DNA of 64,000 bases from Climacteris rufus (GCA_013398175.1 VZRZ01007867.1:553385-617384), one strand, 5' to 3'; positions 1 to 14,849 are shown, counted from the stretch's first letter. The notes: a model not told the origin generated them from the letters alone. Numbers and translations are program-made.

Positions 1-92
1 AGGAGAATAGAAGGGAAGAGAAGAAAAGAGAAGAGAAGAGAAGAGAAGAGAAGAGAAGAGAAGAGAAGAGAAGAGAAGAGAAGAGAAGAGAA
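1..92. repeat. (AAGAG)n pentanucleotide microsatellite
   Basis: The window opens in a purine-only tract that settles into regular AAGAG units from about base 28 to 91, after a slightly imperfect start. The complementary strand is all pyrimidine. It begins at the window edge, so its full length is unknown. Homopurine tracts like this are usually length-polymorphic and can form triplex DNA. There is no sign of a gene beside it. Confidence 0.95.
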
Positions 93-3000
93 TAAAGGCT
101 AAATCAAGGGAAAAATAAAAAGGGTAATGCAAGCTGTTAGAAAATTGAGCCCTTATATTCTAATGTAAGTCATCCTATATCACAACAAGACACCTCTTGA
201 AATCATTCTTACTGATTTTTCAAGTCTAGGAATAAAAGAAAGAAAAGTAGACAACTTTTAAGGGGATCCTGGGAGCACATGCCCATCCTCTGTCTCTTGA
301 CAGTTCTTCAGAAAAACGTTGTCACCATTTGGCCTAAATATTCAAAAGGTCAAGTGTACAGCCAGATGATCCTAAATATCTGGCTCGGTGTTTAATTCCT
401 GAAGAAGCAAAATCACTGCATGTTATTTTCTTTATCCTCTTTATTGAACACTGTGGAAATACCATCACATGTGTAAACAACACAGAGTCACAGAAACTCA
501 TAGTTTCTGATTTTGTAAGGTAACACACAAGTATACCAAAATAAATAAAGGGCAGGTGAAAATTCACTTACTCTGTTGAGTAATTCAGTCCCCAAAGATA
601 TGTAAAATCAGCAGAAAATAAGCATTCTGGCATATTCAGTGACTCCATATTTCATCCATTCATTCCACTCAAAAATAAAACTTTCTTGCTGCATTATTTA
701 GTTGTTAAAAATCCCAAACTCGATAAATTTTCACCACCCATGGTGATGCCACCATGTGACAACTCACCCCAGGGTGCATATTTACCAAGAGCTGTGAAAA
801 GAAAACATAACTTCCTGCGGCACTATTGTGAATATGTTTTAAAACAACTCTTCTTTGGCAGTGGAGAAAGAGCTGTGGGCGAGCAACCCCAGGTAAAGGA
901 AACAGGAGCCCCTCTGCCACCTGCACAGCTTTCAACTTTCCTCTTGAAAGGACTGGGCAGGAACTCCAAAGCAGGATAAATCACACACAACAGATCAAAC
1001 ATTTTTTAACTCATAGAATCTATTCCCTGCTACATGGCACTTTTGCCATAGCTACATTTCAGCTAATTTCTGGGTGAATTACATTGAATTACAGTGATCT
1101 GCATTTGGAACATTAGTGAAACATTAAAAACTCTTCAGGGTAAAATAAAAATCAAAGGAGTTTTTGAATGTTTGGAAAACAGCATGAAAAAAGAGGAAGC
1201 GGTAAAGAAGAAAGAGCATCGTGCCTGGAGGTAGCAGGGGAGGTAACTCCTCTCTCTATTCTGTTGATAAGGGAACACTCTCCCTTTCAGTGTTCATTCT
1301 CATTTAACATTCGAGGCAACTTTCTGAGACAAAACATAACACGAGTCTTTGAACTCTTCATTGTTGAGAGTCGGTCTCTGACACACCAGAAAGGGCAGAG
1401 AGCTTCCTTATAAAAATGTTGCTACCAAGACACAAATATCATCAGCTGGCTAATTGGGTGGGAGGGGTGAAGGGAGCAGGCTCCCACAGAAACCCTGCAA
1501 TTACACCAGAGCACGTCGGTTCAGAGGGATGGAATCCACTTCTGTAGCCGGAGTCATTCACATCCTGAGAGAATTTTCAACCTGTAACCTCCAACTCAAG
1601 CTTCAATGGATGTAATTGGAACACAGCCCTAAACAATCATCTGGCACTGATATGTTTTTACAACCGTATATATTTAAGACCCTTGTGCTTGACACCTCAT
1701 ATTTAAAAGACTTTCTGGAAAGTGCATGATTTCTATGATATTCTCCCTCCTCATGATCTACATTGTTTCACAAGATCTGCGCTAAAGATGGAATTTTGGA
1801 GGCAGAGCGAGTGGGAGGCTGTGAATAGTTTATTCAAAAAAAAAAGTTAATTAGAATTGAAATTATTCACCACTTTGAGTCAAGCTTGGCAAATAACTTG
1901 GGCTGATTAAAAGAAAAAAGAAAGTGGCCCATAGGCCCATAGTGACCATTCACAAAACTAAAAAGTCAGAGAATTCTGCATACCTGCCTTGTGTCAGTGA
2001 CCATGGCATTCATCTCACAGAGGGACAAGTGGGTTCAAGTCTTCCTTCTGCTTGGTTCAGAGCAGGATTTGGGGAAGTGCAGTTTCCCATGCTCCAGGTG
2101 AATGCCTGACATCATCAGTAACAAAGATTCATATCTCTTCTGAAAAGAAAGAAAAAAATGGGTGATGTTTCGCCTTGAAATATTTAATTGGTTGATCTGA
2201 AATAAATGAAATATTCCAGTTTTTGTTTTTTTTGTGGGTGAAACAATTTCACCCCCTCCCCTCCCTTAAATTCAAGCATTTACCTTCCTTTCCAGGGTGA
2301 GTCCTAATTCCAACAAATGGATTTCTAACTGTGGTCGTAAGGGGGATTCATCTCACCTACCTTCAGATCCCTATAACAGACAAAATATCTTCAAATTTAA
2401 TCCTTCTGAGATAACTTATTCATCTAAACTTTTGCATGTATCTGCTGTCCAAAAAGATGAGTCCCATGTAGGAGTTTAATTTCCCCAGCAGACCACCAGG
2501 GCTGATGAGCAGGGGATGCATTTCCATGGCAGTTGCCTGTATTTAGTGATGTGAATCCCATCCTTGATAAAGTCCCTTTTCCCCACCTAAGACTGCTATT
2601 AAAAACAAGCATAAAAGCCTTTCATAATCCTGGATTTTTGCTCTGATACCAAGATACTTCAGAAAACAGCCAAATTGGTAACCAGTTATTCTAGCCATCC
2701 TTTTCATTCCATAAATGCAAATTAAAAATACTTATCTGCTGTATAAAGACTTCGCATGTTTAAATAACTATTATCCTTTAAATATATTCAAGTGATGTAG
2801 GAATCATTATTCTAACAGATAGAATAGGCATTAAATCCACAGGGGAGTCATTATAAGATGGCTATTTCTCTCTGTTTGACCGAAGCAGCAGTTGTAATGT
2901 ATTTATTCAGGATTTAGCAAATGGAATTCAATTAGAACTGAAATGGTGTTAAATTGAGTAATTCCTATTGTATTTGTCTGACAGCAGGAGTGGCATGACC

Positions 3001-6000
3001 TGGAAAGTTAAAAGGAGCAACATTCAGCCAGGATCTCTGTGTGCTGTAGCACTTGTTGACAGAATGTCACTGAACAGGGATACATCCTGCTTAACTTCTT
3101 CATCACCTGCTTAACACCTGGAGTGAAAAATAAGGACCAAGAAACACCTATGGATGTTATGTGGTAAAGCCACACTTTAATAGAAATAATCTCACTCATA
3201 GTGGCTGAAACAGAGCTTAATAGTCATTGTATTACAGTTGTGTTTGAATTGAGTGTTCTGATATAATTAAATTCTAGGCAACAAGAAAGAATTAAATATT
3301 GTACAGCACCTTGTTTTTCTGGAACAGTTTTTATTCAGGGACAATGTGATTTTAAGGTACACAACAATATATTGTCTTTTTTTTAGCATAGTATGAAGGC
3401 ATAAGTGTTTAACACCTTCTTTAAGGTGTGCATCTGCACACATAACATGTAGGAAGCTACAAGGACACGTGGGACGTGTATGGATGACGAAGGTCAAACA
3501 CGGAATATTCTGTATCTAAAGAGCTGACATGTGATGAGGTATTGGTCAATGTCATAAATCAAGGCAGGTATGTGCCCTCCCTATTTTTGTAAAACCTCTC
3601 AATGTGACCAGCTGGGGCTGGGGTGGCATTTCCTGTGATGACCCATGGGGAATGCAGCCTGAGGCCATGGAACACTGGACACTGCTGCTCATCAATAAAG
3701 GTGCAGCTGCAGCTGCCTCTGCTGGGCCGTCCCTCATGTGGAGCATCTCTCACTCACACACAAAAACCAGCCTGGGAATGACATCTGGCACATGTTGAAC
3801 ATAGAGAAAAATAGAGAAAAATTACTTGAGAAGGGCCTAATAAATTCAAGAGCCTTGTTCAGTCAATTACCCTGCTAACAATGCACTCAGGTTCTTTACC
3901 ACTGCCTCAGATCTTCCACAGTAAGACACAGCACCGAAACAGGGGTCAGAATAAAGGACTTTGCACAATGTGGATATAAATTTATTTTTTTTAATAGTGG
4001 CAAGCAAAACAGTACTCTTGTTTAGGACATGAAACACAGAAGATGACCTCAGATGAAGCAAGGAATTATATTTTATTTTTCCATTATTTCTTTGGTTCAG
4101 ATCTTTCTAGCCCTAGCACCTATATGACATCACTTTCATTAGCATTCCCACTTGCTGCCAAATCTCTAATTCAACAAAATACTACAGCTCATGCTTCAAA
4201 TTGAGCATGTGCTTTACTGCTGGTGGTTGAAAGGGCCTGGGATGTGAGTTAGACTTAAAGGAAATAAAATGTCAGTCGACTCCTCACCCACACCCGCCGT
4301 GATCCTGACGAAAGGGTTTGCTGTAATTAACATGCAGGGAACGGATTTTCACAGGAACAGAAGTTGCTCAATCAGGTCAATAGAATTCACAGTTGAATAA
4401 AGCTAGATTTTGTTTGTTCTTTTTAAAATGTAGATGTGATTGGTGATACTAAGAGGCATTTCTGAGAGCGTTTTGGTGAGCAATTTGTAGGGGACCAAAT
4501 CCAAAGCTCCTATTTCAGAAAATGGGTCTGTTGTGTCTAATTTAATATATTTGCAATGACTCTGAACCAAAAATTGCTTCTGATGAGTACATACTAAATA
4601 TCTATTATTAAATACAGAAGTATATCATTAAGTATAACATTTCTAAAAAGCATTTTACAACTTTAACCTCAATTCGCTGAAAATACATCCATGTGATTTT
4701 AATATATAAAGAATTACACTCTTTAATGGGAAGAATTATGCCTTTAGCTGCTCTCTGAAATATTCAGATGTTCAGAAAAGGAGGGAAACATATGATAAAA
4801 ATCCCACTGGACACCACAGTCCCCTTTGGAGCACTGGAAAGCAGATGGTGTCTTTAAAAAACATGACAAGATCGGTCTTACAAAAAAAACAGATGCTCTC
4901 CATTCTCCAGGAAAGATCACTGGCAGCTAATAAGTTCACACAATAAAGTTCTGCTGACTCAAGAAACATATTAAAGAGTTTAGAACAAAGAAAATGATCT
5001 AGAATATTTCAAGGGAGAAATATCCTGAGGCTCAATAAAATTATTTTTTTCCACAACTATTATCATCTTCACATCAATCCAAACCTATTTCCAAGATGAA
5101 AGATGAAACTATAAAAGCCCAAGGAGGTGAAAACATCACTTAGAAATTTAGGAAAAGAAAACAAGACTGTCCTAAAATTCTGAAATTAAAGGCAAATCTG
5201 AAAATATAGAAGATAAAAAATTGCAAAGAATTAGGACGTGAATTTGGATACATAAATAGAGTTTAATCACATCTAAGTCCATAAGTTTAGGAGCATGGAG
5301 CAGCTTCCGGGAGAGCTGCTGGTCCCTATGCATGGCCACCATTCCTGATTTACAAACATTTACCTGTTTGTGAAAGGTCATGTAAGACTCCACATGGAAA
5401 GAACAGAACTGCTACTATACTGCATCTATAGATTCAACATCCCCTTTTTTCCCAATACATATTGAAAAATTAAAACCACACTTTTTTTTTTTTTTGTAGG
5501 GATGTATCAGTCTGTGTGGACTTCCCTAAAGCAAGAAAAAGCTCACAAAATCAAGTTCTATAATTAGATTTTTAAAGGGAGAGTAAATTATGAGAGACTA
5601 TATAATGTACATTTTAAAGACACAAAAGACATTTCTATATTCCTATTTATACATTCAGAAGGAGAGAAACCATGACTGTGAAAGTCATCTGATCCCAGCA
5701 GGAATGGATTTTCATTTGTTGTTTCCATATGCAGCCCTGGGTAATTGGCCAGTTGTGTTATTGCAGGGGATGAATATTCCCAAAATAAGGGAGATCTGGC
5801 CATAACACAGAAAATCCCCTGAGCAAAACACTCCACTCAGATATAGTAGTGCAGTTCCATTCATTCTGACACAGTAATTACAATAGATATAATTTTAAAA
5901 GCATCCAAATTCTTACCTCTAAACACCAAATTGTGTCACAAGTGGGGTTGTCCTGCTCTTTGGATCTGTCACTGAGATTCAGCCAATGTCTGAAAACAAT

Positions 6001-7980
6001 GTTCCAGATGGGGAAAATGAGATGCAACACCTTTGGGAAACATTCAGGGATAGGACATGGGGAGCTGCTGGATATTGCTGCTGTTCATAGGATGACCTTT
6101 GGAATTTGGGTACCATTTTTTGGAGTTTTGTGGGTAGATTTCTGTTTTCTCAAGTGTAAGCACACAAGGAAAAGAAAGTTCTATGACAAGAATGCAATTC
6201 CTATTTCTTTTAATGTGACCTCAAGGAATTTATAAGTGTTATATGAGGATAATAACAGCAATAGAATGTTTACAGAGGATTTATAAAAGAAAAACTCTTA
6301 ATGTGTGTGAAGTGCTCAGATGCTCCAGGAACAGATACCCAGGGATGAACATTTAAAACAGGTATTTTTCAGGGCCATAGGCAATTCATATAAACACAAA
6401 CCAGTAAGGGAAATAAAAACCCATAGAAGAAAAAAAGAATGGACTTTTCACAGAAGCTTCTTGACTGCCACATTACAGTCCTGCAAAAGTAATTTAAACT
6501 GCAAATCATTTCCATTGTGAACCTTTCACAGGCCTTTCACAGGGCTCGGTTTTGCTTCTTTCATAACAATTCTGCATTTGGCTCATCTTCCCCTCCCTTC
6601 TCTCTTTTAAATCACAGTCAAACTTAGATAATATAAGTTGAAAATAGAGAGATAAAGACTTTCTGCTACATTTTTCTTATTCAGGTTAGAGGATAATTCT
6701 GTTTACTTGGTTCAGGTAATATTCCAGTTGTATTGCAAGCTGCCGCTGACGAATGAAAAATTGATTTTTCTTCTTCTAAAGTATAGCCTACATGAGCACC
6801 TATAATCTTTATACATTTACAGTGATTTTAAAAAGAGCCAAATAGTAGCTAAGCCTGTTAAAATCATAAAATATTCTACAGGCAGTGCTGTCTTTGGGCT
6901 CCTTTAAGCTGCAGAGCCAAATGCAGGCTCACAATGGGTGGGTGCTGCTCTCCTGGAGCTGCTGGCAGGGGTGGGAGGGATGCAAACTTCCCAGTTGTGC
7001 TCTTGGACACTCACTGACAACTGTAGCCCAGTTTGTGCAGGAGATCCTTATGGAAACACAAGGATGTTCACCCATGGGGCTTAACTGTTCTCATTTATGG
7101 TTGCTGTAGTGTCTCTTAGTGCTTTTCTCAAAACTAGAGGACAGAGCAGACACAAGGCTGGTATTTCTCCTGACTCACTGATGCACATTGAATCAGCTCT
7201 GACCCTCAGATGGCAGATGAATTTTTCCTTTCCTAGAGAGCAGTGCTTTTCAAATCTGTTAATTTAGACTTTTTCACCTGATAGATCTGAATTTCCCTGT
7301 TTAAAGAGCTACTCTGTTCATCAGAATGAGGTTTTAGAGATTCAGAGCCAAGTGTGTGTGAGATGCTGAGAAAGAAGTGCCAGATCTTTCCTTTTACCTC
7401 GTTGCTTCCCAGTCAACTGAGTTTCAAATTCAGCTTATTAAAACTTGAGTCATGAAAATTACTGACTCTTCACAAACACAAAGCTCTGAGTTCACTTTTT
7501 ATTCACATGTCATGAAGATACTATTTATCAACTTAATTAAGGTGTAGAGAACATCAGACTCTCATTTTTCTTCTTAGCAAGGAGGTTAAAGAATGTTAAA
7601 AATTATATTAACACAATTGGAAAATATGCCATAGTAAAATATGGCAGTGGCGGGGTTGTTTTGTGTGTTGGAAACCTGAATGCATTTAAAAGGTGTTTCC
7701 CACGTGGGGCTGTCACAGCCTGAACAACAACAGGGCTCTTCTGCTGGTTTTTCACCCTGTCATGGCATTGGCACCACTGCAGCCCTGGTTCTGCTGGGCA
7801 GGGAAAAGTGCCATAGCCTGGCACAGAAGGAGCTGGGCAGGCACAGGACAGCAAAGGTTTTAGGGTTCATCTTCACAGGCAAATTGGCCCCTGGAACCAG
7901 CTCAGTGTGATCAGTTAGAGCTCTGTAACTCCTCACATGGAGAATCTCATTCTGCAATCAAAGTGCCTTTTCTTTGTGAG
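93..7980. other. Gene-free AT-rich stretch
   Basis: I see no coding exon, RNA gene or recognisable transposon here. Open frames are at most about 100 codons, overlap on both strands and lack any recognisable domain. Small items: a 14-T run at 5482-5495; a direct repeat of GGCCCATA near 1927-1942; a slightly GC-richer patch at about 3600-3740 where a perfect palindrome GCAGCTGCAGCTGC (3703-3716) holds two CAGCTG E-boxes; and another GC-richer patch at 7690-7900. None supports a function alone. Confidence 0.7.
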
Positions 7981-8330
7981 GCTTGTGTTGCTTTGAAAGG
8001 TACAATTATACCCATATAGTTACATTGATGAATTTCCCCATGTAGACAAGTCCTCACATAATGCCAGGCTCGTTTGCTTCCCAATCAAATATTACAGCTT
8101 TAAAGCTATCATTGTTTCATTTACTTGTTTGGCATTTACCTTCCTTTTGATGCTGATATTGCTCGACATATTATTCAGTCAGTTGTTAGATAGAACAATT
8201 ATTCCCCTTAACTGCTATTAGAAATGCCATCTATTTCCTTTTGTTAATTTCTCTGCGTCAAAGTTATTAACTATCCAATCAAAGGATGTTGTAACTACTG
8301 CACATTTCACTGCTGAATGATCTCTACTTG
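7981..8330. promoter_or_regulatory. Candidate conserved non-coding element (enhancer-like)
   Basis: This stretch has the texture of a vertebrate conserved element: no simple repeats, no long frame, and a dense mix of short AT-rich binding words. Visible are a perfect 12-bp palindrome AGCTTTAAAGCT (8096-8107), a SOX-like ATTGTTT just after it (8111-8117), and a TCF/LEF-like ATCAAAG (8278-8284). Function is inferred from composition only; no alignment was possible. It could equally be unremarkable AT-rich DNA. Confidence 0.3.
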
Positions 8331-11300
8331 CACCAAACACAAAAATCAAACCCTGAGTCTCTTTCCAGAGGCCAATCCTCTTCCCACAGGCCAGGATCCT
8401 TCACATCTTTTTCTTATTCTGTGCCCTCAGCTAAACAAATTTAAATAATTTTGCTAAAGTTCTAGATATTATCAGAGAGCCTGCTTTTTTTTCCTTTCTT
8501 ATACTATCAAGCATAGATCCAAATGCAGGAAGAAAACCTTCAAACTATGTAGAAAAAATTTTGAAGAATTTGCTTATAAACTACCTGTGAAGATGCTCAT
8601 TGCAACTGGTGACACAGATTGCCTGTGGCAGTGGCTTCCTTTAGTTCCCACTTGTTTCAGCAAATAAATATGGTAATATAAAAATCAGAGCTTGAATATG
8701 TAATCTCTGGACTTTGTAAGGCAGATTTTGTTTGTGTCAGTGTTTTGAGTATTATAAAAGGTGGATTCCTGCAAAAGGTGTGAGATGGTTGAGCAATCCA
8801 CAGATTTTAAGCACAAAGTGAATACCCCACAAAGGAAAGCAAAAATGAAAGAAAAAATCCAAGATGATGAAATAATTCAGAAATTAACGCACCCTTAGCT
8901 ACCTAGAAGAAACTTTAGAACACTTTCCCAACTTAACCAAAATGTTTGTGTGCTCACACATGTGCATTAGTTGATTTGACTAATCTGAAATATTCTTAGT
9001 AAAACTACAAAACTACCTTAACCTAACCCTGGATGTCTGCTGTCCCAAAAGTCAAGTTCCTTGCCGAGTTCCCAGGGAGCAAAGCAGTTTCCTTGAGAAG
9101 CCACTGATGGCTCAGGCTGCTCTTTCCATGGCTGGGAGGCAAAGAGGCCAAGCCAGACCTGCTCAAACTCCTCCTCACACCGACTGAAATGTGCTGGGAA
9201 GCTCCCTGAAAGGAGCTGCTGCCTAAGGTTTGCCTGTCAAATCTCCCAGCAAGATGAGAGGTAATGGAGAGGAGCACAGTGAAGGGGAAAAAAAAAAAAA
9301 CATCATCCTGCAGACCCTGATGTGTTCCCCAAACATAATTTGATGGGATTTCCCAGGGACTGCCTAAGCAGTTCTGCACTCTGGGCTGATCCATGGTAGG
9401 AGCAGTATAAACCCTGCACAGTATAAACCCTGCATTAACACAAGTGACAATTCAATCTCTTTTAAAATCAGATGTCAAGAAGAAACTTCATCATGACAAT
9501 GCAGAGAGACAGTGATGGACAGCCAGGTATTTATTAAGTTTTGCTACAAAATTTGGTACTCTCTGTCTCAAAAGGGGTCTCAGTTACTCTGGAAAGGTAA
9601 CTTTGCCTTTTGGAAAGCCCAGCTCTGTGTGACCTGACTTTTCCTGTCCCTAACTGGATCATTCAATATAAAGAAATGCCATATCCATTTTACAACTTCA
9701 GCAAGGTGAGAAGTAGCACCTTATGATTTACTGTCTCCCTCAGCAGTGAGGCATAGTACAAGTGCCATCCATCTCTGGCATATAGACTGTAATATTTGCC
9801 CCAGCATGGACAGAAATTCATGACCTTCCCTATACATTAAATATCAGGAGTTCTTGAGTGTTACTGCACTTTGTCAAAATAAAGTCATCTCCCCATGGAA
9901 AAGGGACATTGTAAATTAGAATGAAATCCAAATTGCTCAGCAACTTTCCCAAACTGGGAGATGGTGACCAAAATCTGTTTCTTATGAAGACAGAAAGACA
10001 AAATAAAAGCCCTGTTGCATTCAAAGCACTAATGTAATCAAACAATAACTGCTGCTGTTAATGTGACTTGGCAGGTGTTCTTCCAAAGCTTGTCAGAAAA
10101 CCTGTGACAGGTTTTGTTGTGACTTTATTTAACACCCTAGTCATTCACTCTGTCATGATTTGCTTCTTACTTGTTACTGTAGGTGTTCCAGCCTCTTGCA
10201 CTTGGATTTTTCACAAACTTTGCCAGTAATATATTGGATTTGTCAACCAATTCTAAATTTGTCAAGTTTCTGACCATAACTTAAAACTACTTTTCCTCCC
10301 TCAATAGCAAAACCCAAGGAAACAGAAAAAACCCAAACCCAAACTGAAACCCATCTCTGAAGTGCAGCCAGTGGGTTCTGGGTGCCTGGGATGAACTCTC
10401 TGCCCACTCAGCCCTCCCTGCCAACTCTCCCTTTGGACATCCTTGGACATGGGCTGGTTGCTCACACTGTGCAAAAGCAGAGGGTACAATGGTTCATTCA
10501 CCCTCTGAGGTGTGAACCAGGGTGGTTTATGCAAAAGGAAAGCAGAGAGAGGATTTAGTCCTCCATAGGTATTGATCCCTTCCTCTCATTTGTCTGTCTT
10601 CCCTTACAATGTACTCGAGCAATTTAAACAAAGCACCTCCCATACTCACTCATCAGGGGTGTGCAATTCCAGGAAAGAATCAGGGCTCATTTGAAAGGCA
10701 AAAATGTCCTAGAATACATTAAAACCATGTTAGACTGGGCAATTCCTGAGTGCCATGAATTGAGCCATATTTTGGGGAGAACAAGGTAATCTGAAAGTAT
10801 TCCACAGACCACACCCTGCATTTCAAGTGTAATGAAGAACGAACAAATTAGAAAAGTAATTTTTCGTTTATTCTCAGGTGGAGGGCACTTGGTCCAGGAC
10901 TCAGCAGGAATCCCACAGCATATAGATAACATGGCTTTTCTATTGGAATACTATTTCATAAATGTCTTTGTGTTAAACAGAGTAATTAGTGCATTGGGAG
11001 CCCCAGCTCAGAGGCATTTCCTGTACTGGGGGACAAGTGCCTCTATTAGTGTAGCAAATCTGTAAAATCCAGTCACATCCAGGGCTGATGCCAACAGCTC
11101 CAGTCAGAGACCTTTCTCCTGAGGACCCTTCTCCATTCCTTTTCTCTTGTCCAATGAAGATATTACTCCTTGGCTACTAATTACACATCACTGAGGTCTA
11201 AATTATCTTCTTTTTCTGCAAATGACAGAGAAAAATGGACTCTACCCCACAATCCTGGGGTCTGATTTCCAGACAATATTGCACATTTTCTGTGCAGCTC

Positions 11301-14300
11301 TTTTTTTTCAGGTGCTTCAATACTGAAGTGTTGCATCATTGCGTAAATTATAGTTTGCAAATGAACAATGGGGATTTGCACAGTGATTTAGAAAACAAAG
11401 AGTGGCTTTTATCCTGTAGAGAAAATAAAGATGGAACAGGCCAAAGGCCATGTGAGGATGTGGTAAGTGGGGAGGCTAAATTGTGTGCTGAAGTTATCAA
11501 TTCTGTGTTCCAAGTCACAAACAGCCTAAATATCATGCAGGAAGATGGTGTAAAATTTGCCCAATAAATGGAGCTCAAAGCAAAATATGTCTTGTTTTGT
11601 TCATGTTCTTAAAATATATTTTATAAATAAAAGCAAATATGTCAACAATTTATGCCTCAGTATGGAGGCAGAAACTTGACACAAAACCAAGACACTGACT
11701 TGTGCCACTCCTTTAAACAATGACACATGGAAGGAAGGCAATGACTCTTGTTTATGAAGATTTATGTGACAAGAGAACCAAAGAGAGAAGGCAGAAGGAA
11801 GCACCACATACAGCTTAGGAGAACTGGCAGGCTAAGAAAAACTTAATGAGCAATTTGGGGCCAATTAATGACTGGAAACAGCCAGGAGTGATAAGCAAAA
11901 GAACTTTCGAGTGGGGATCACAAATACTGCATATTCTTTGTGGGGTGAAAAAAAAAAAGAAAGAAAACAGACTGCATCAACATAATCTGCATTCATCTGT
12001 TTCTCTTGCAAAATGAAATAATCTGCAGCATCTGAAACAAGATTAATCCTTCAGGTACAGCAAAGACCAGTACCCTACCACAGCTCCACTCTTATATGTG
12101 ACCTCTGTGCCAGACCAAAATAGATAGTTATGGCATGAATTATGTATAAATATATACACATACATATGCATCCATACATGTATACAGGACTATGATTTAT
12201 TCATTACTCTTAGACATTCTGGATAAAACAAGTGGAAACCAGTAGTGGAGGAGATGCATTTACACTGACAGAGTAAAAACTGATGCACATTATTTATGAA
12301 GCCTGTTCTGTCAAAGTGTGTTGGTTTTGATGATCCTATTCGAGTCAATGCCACCCTCATCTGTCAAGTAAGACACACTCCAATCTACCACTTCTCTGAG
12401 AGAGAAAAAAGGGCTCCCAAAAATGCAAACCTTATTATAAATAAACATCAAGGCACGGCCAGATAAAAACCTAAGCCTTGGTTTATGTGTGTTTTAATTG
12501 GCACCAGACAAAAAAATGCACCCAGCATGTGTGTGCACAGTCCCACAGCCACAGAGGTGGATTTGCAGTTTTGAAATCAAGGTTTATATTTTCATATCTG
12601 TTGGCACTGAAGAAGGCAGAGAAACAACTGTCAGAAAACTGGAAAGCAGCAAAGAGAAATGTAAAGATATTCCTCTTATTTGTCAGAAAATAAGAAGTTC
12701 AGATGCATCTTGTCATCGAAACAGTTTTGTTCCTAATGCCTCATTTTTCCTCCCTGTAGTTGAAGACTATTATAGAAACTAATAGAGGTGGGCAGCAATC
12801 TGATTTTCTGTTGTATGTGTCATTCTGAGATTTTGACAGGCTTTAAGTTTTTATAATTAAACAAAACAAAACCAGAAAAGTAGTTTATTTGGAACGAAAA
12901 TCTGATTTGTGGGTAGTTGAAATGTGTCATTCAGGTTCCAGAGATTTACATTTTCTAACAAGATAATCCAGTTTCAGTTTTTCACAAAGAGAGCGATCAG
13001 GGCTTGTTTTTCTGTGAAACATGTTATTTTGATTAATGAGAAAAAATGGAAAAACATTTCACTGCAATATTTTTGTTGTGTAGAATTTAAATTTTATGTT
13101 ATGTAGGGACTCTAGCTCAGAGCACTGATATATAGCACTACAAAAATGAAGGAAGCTCCATGACAGCATTAAGTTAATTCTGGATTTACTCCAAAACCCC
13201 TAAGAGCAATATTTACTTCTACATTTTTAATAAGAAAAAATGTACACAAGGTACAAAATATCCTCAGAATCACTAATAAGAAGGGAGAACAAACAAAAAA
13301 GAGGATTGAAAAATGTTGTAGAAAGGAAAGGACCTACACATGAACCAACATTTTGCATGGAGTTTAATGAAGCAAATATTGGAGGTTTGAAGAGATGACA
13401 GCAAACATCCATTTCCTGTATTTGTACCACTACAGTTTCTAAAGAATCTAACTAGAGATTTTCTCTTGACTGAGAAGATGTGTGCCTATTACAGCAGGAA
13501 AGGTAATTATTTTTTTCCTGTCAAATTTGCAGATATTCTTAAAAAAAAATAAGCCCTCAAATATTTGGTTTGTTTTTTCTTTTTATCACTGACAATCTTT
13601 CCCATAACCTCCCAAAGAAAATATCCTTGGAGAGGGGGTTATGTGTGAAAATCCAAATATTGTTTTCTGTCAAAGTAATCAATCTTAGGCAAAACTTTGC
13701 CTCCAAATTGCACTGGCTCAGATCAGAGCAATCCCACCAACCCAGGAAAGCTCCAAATCTCTTCTCCCTCTCAAATCTGTAACTTTCATTGAAATCCAAA
13801 GCTGCACTTGACTTTTTGACTCTCTGAGTTAACCTTGAATCTCTATCAACTTAAAACCATTTTGCACCAACTTTTGCGATGTCTGCATGTGGCTTTCTAA
13901 GCAAGGGCTCAGAACTAAAGATAAATGTTGCCCTGAGACATCAGATCAGATCTGCTTCCCTGGGTTCACAATGACAAAATTCCACCGGGCTGCAGGGATG
14001 GTGATGGAAACACAGCACGAGTCAGGACCATCGTGTCCAAAGGGATTAAAGAAGCCCAAGTCTTTCCCCCGTTTTTCCCACCAGCCAAAGGTGAAGAATA
14101 ATTTGTAGGACACCCAGACTCCTCACAGCAAACCCTGAGCCTGCAGCACTCAGGGTACAGGAGTTCACTGAGGCTGAGGTGACATTTTTGATCTGGGGTT
14201 GAAAATAAGTGTTAATGTGGGCGTTGGCAACAGCCTGGTGAGAGACAGCACCCTTAATTACTCCTTGTATCAAAAGCCATTTCTGAACAAACACACGTGC

Positions 14301-14849
14301 AAAAATTATCTCTCTTTGGTTGGTAGTGTCCTGTTTTCAGTCCACTCAGTCATAGAAACAAGTCCTTTTTCTAGTGATTCGTGTTGCAGGAGTGTTGTAA
14401 GTGAAGTCAGATCTTATTAGCACAACTGTTTTCCTTTTCTTCTTGCAGACTTGAAGCTCAGTAGGTCATTTTGTGCTACAGCTAATATTTGTTCTGCATA
14501 AATTTTATTCAATTTAATAAATACTATTCAATAAATATAAAGAAAATTAAGATTCATCTTTAAATAAACTGAAAGTGAAGATGAATGAGTGTGGAAGCAT
14601 GCAGGATTGCTTTATCTTTTAAAGCTAGGATTGTCCAGAATTTTTAAAATTAGAACTGTAAAGATCTCATCTAATTTTACAGTTATATATGTGCTCTCAC
14701 CTCATGGCACACAGGCTCCTGCAGTGGAGAGCTTCAGTGACTGGCAGCTCACATCACTTCTTGTCTCCCTTAAAATGCCTCTTTCCATCAAAAGAGAATT
14801 TTATTAATGGCATTCAATTAAAAAAAAACCCAACAACTTAATATGCTTA
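8331..14849. other. Gene-free stretch with small repeats only
   Basis: No gene recognised. The longest frames (9023-9394 minus, 123 codons; 11235-11567 plus, 110 codons) have no domain I know, and the first is interrupted by an A-tract translated as a phenylalanine run. Minor items are a 13-A run (9288-9300), an exact 16-bp tandem copy (9403-9434), an A-rich run at 11948-11966, and an AT/CA-alternating stretch around 12135-12186. Confidence 0.65.
9403..9434. repeat. Exact 16-bp tandem duplication
   Basis: The 16-mer CAGTATAAACCCTGCA occurs twice head to tail with no mismatch (9403-9418 and 9419-9434). Perfect identity suggests a recent replication-slippage duplication. Each copy contains TATAAA, but nothing else here looks like a promoter. 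Confidence 0.95.

Noticed and set aside
9023..9394. 123-codon minus frame
   Set aside because: Contains a phenylalanine run from a 13-A homopolymer and no domain.
9403..9434. Twin TATA-box promoter
   Set aside because: TATAAA occurs twice only because the 16-mer is duplicated; no initiator, CpG enrichment or downstream gene.
11235..11567. 110-codon plus frame with a protein-like tail
   Set aside because: No family recognised, opposite strand also open, no splice sites that build a gene.
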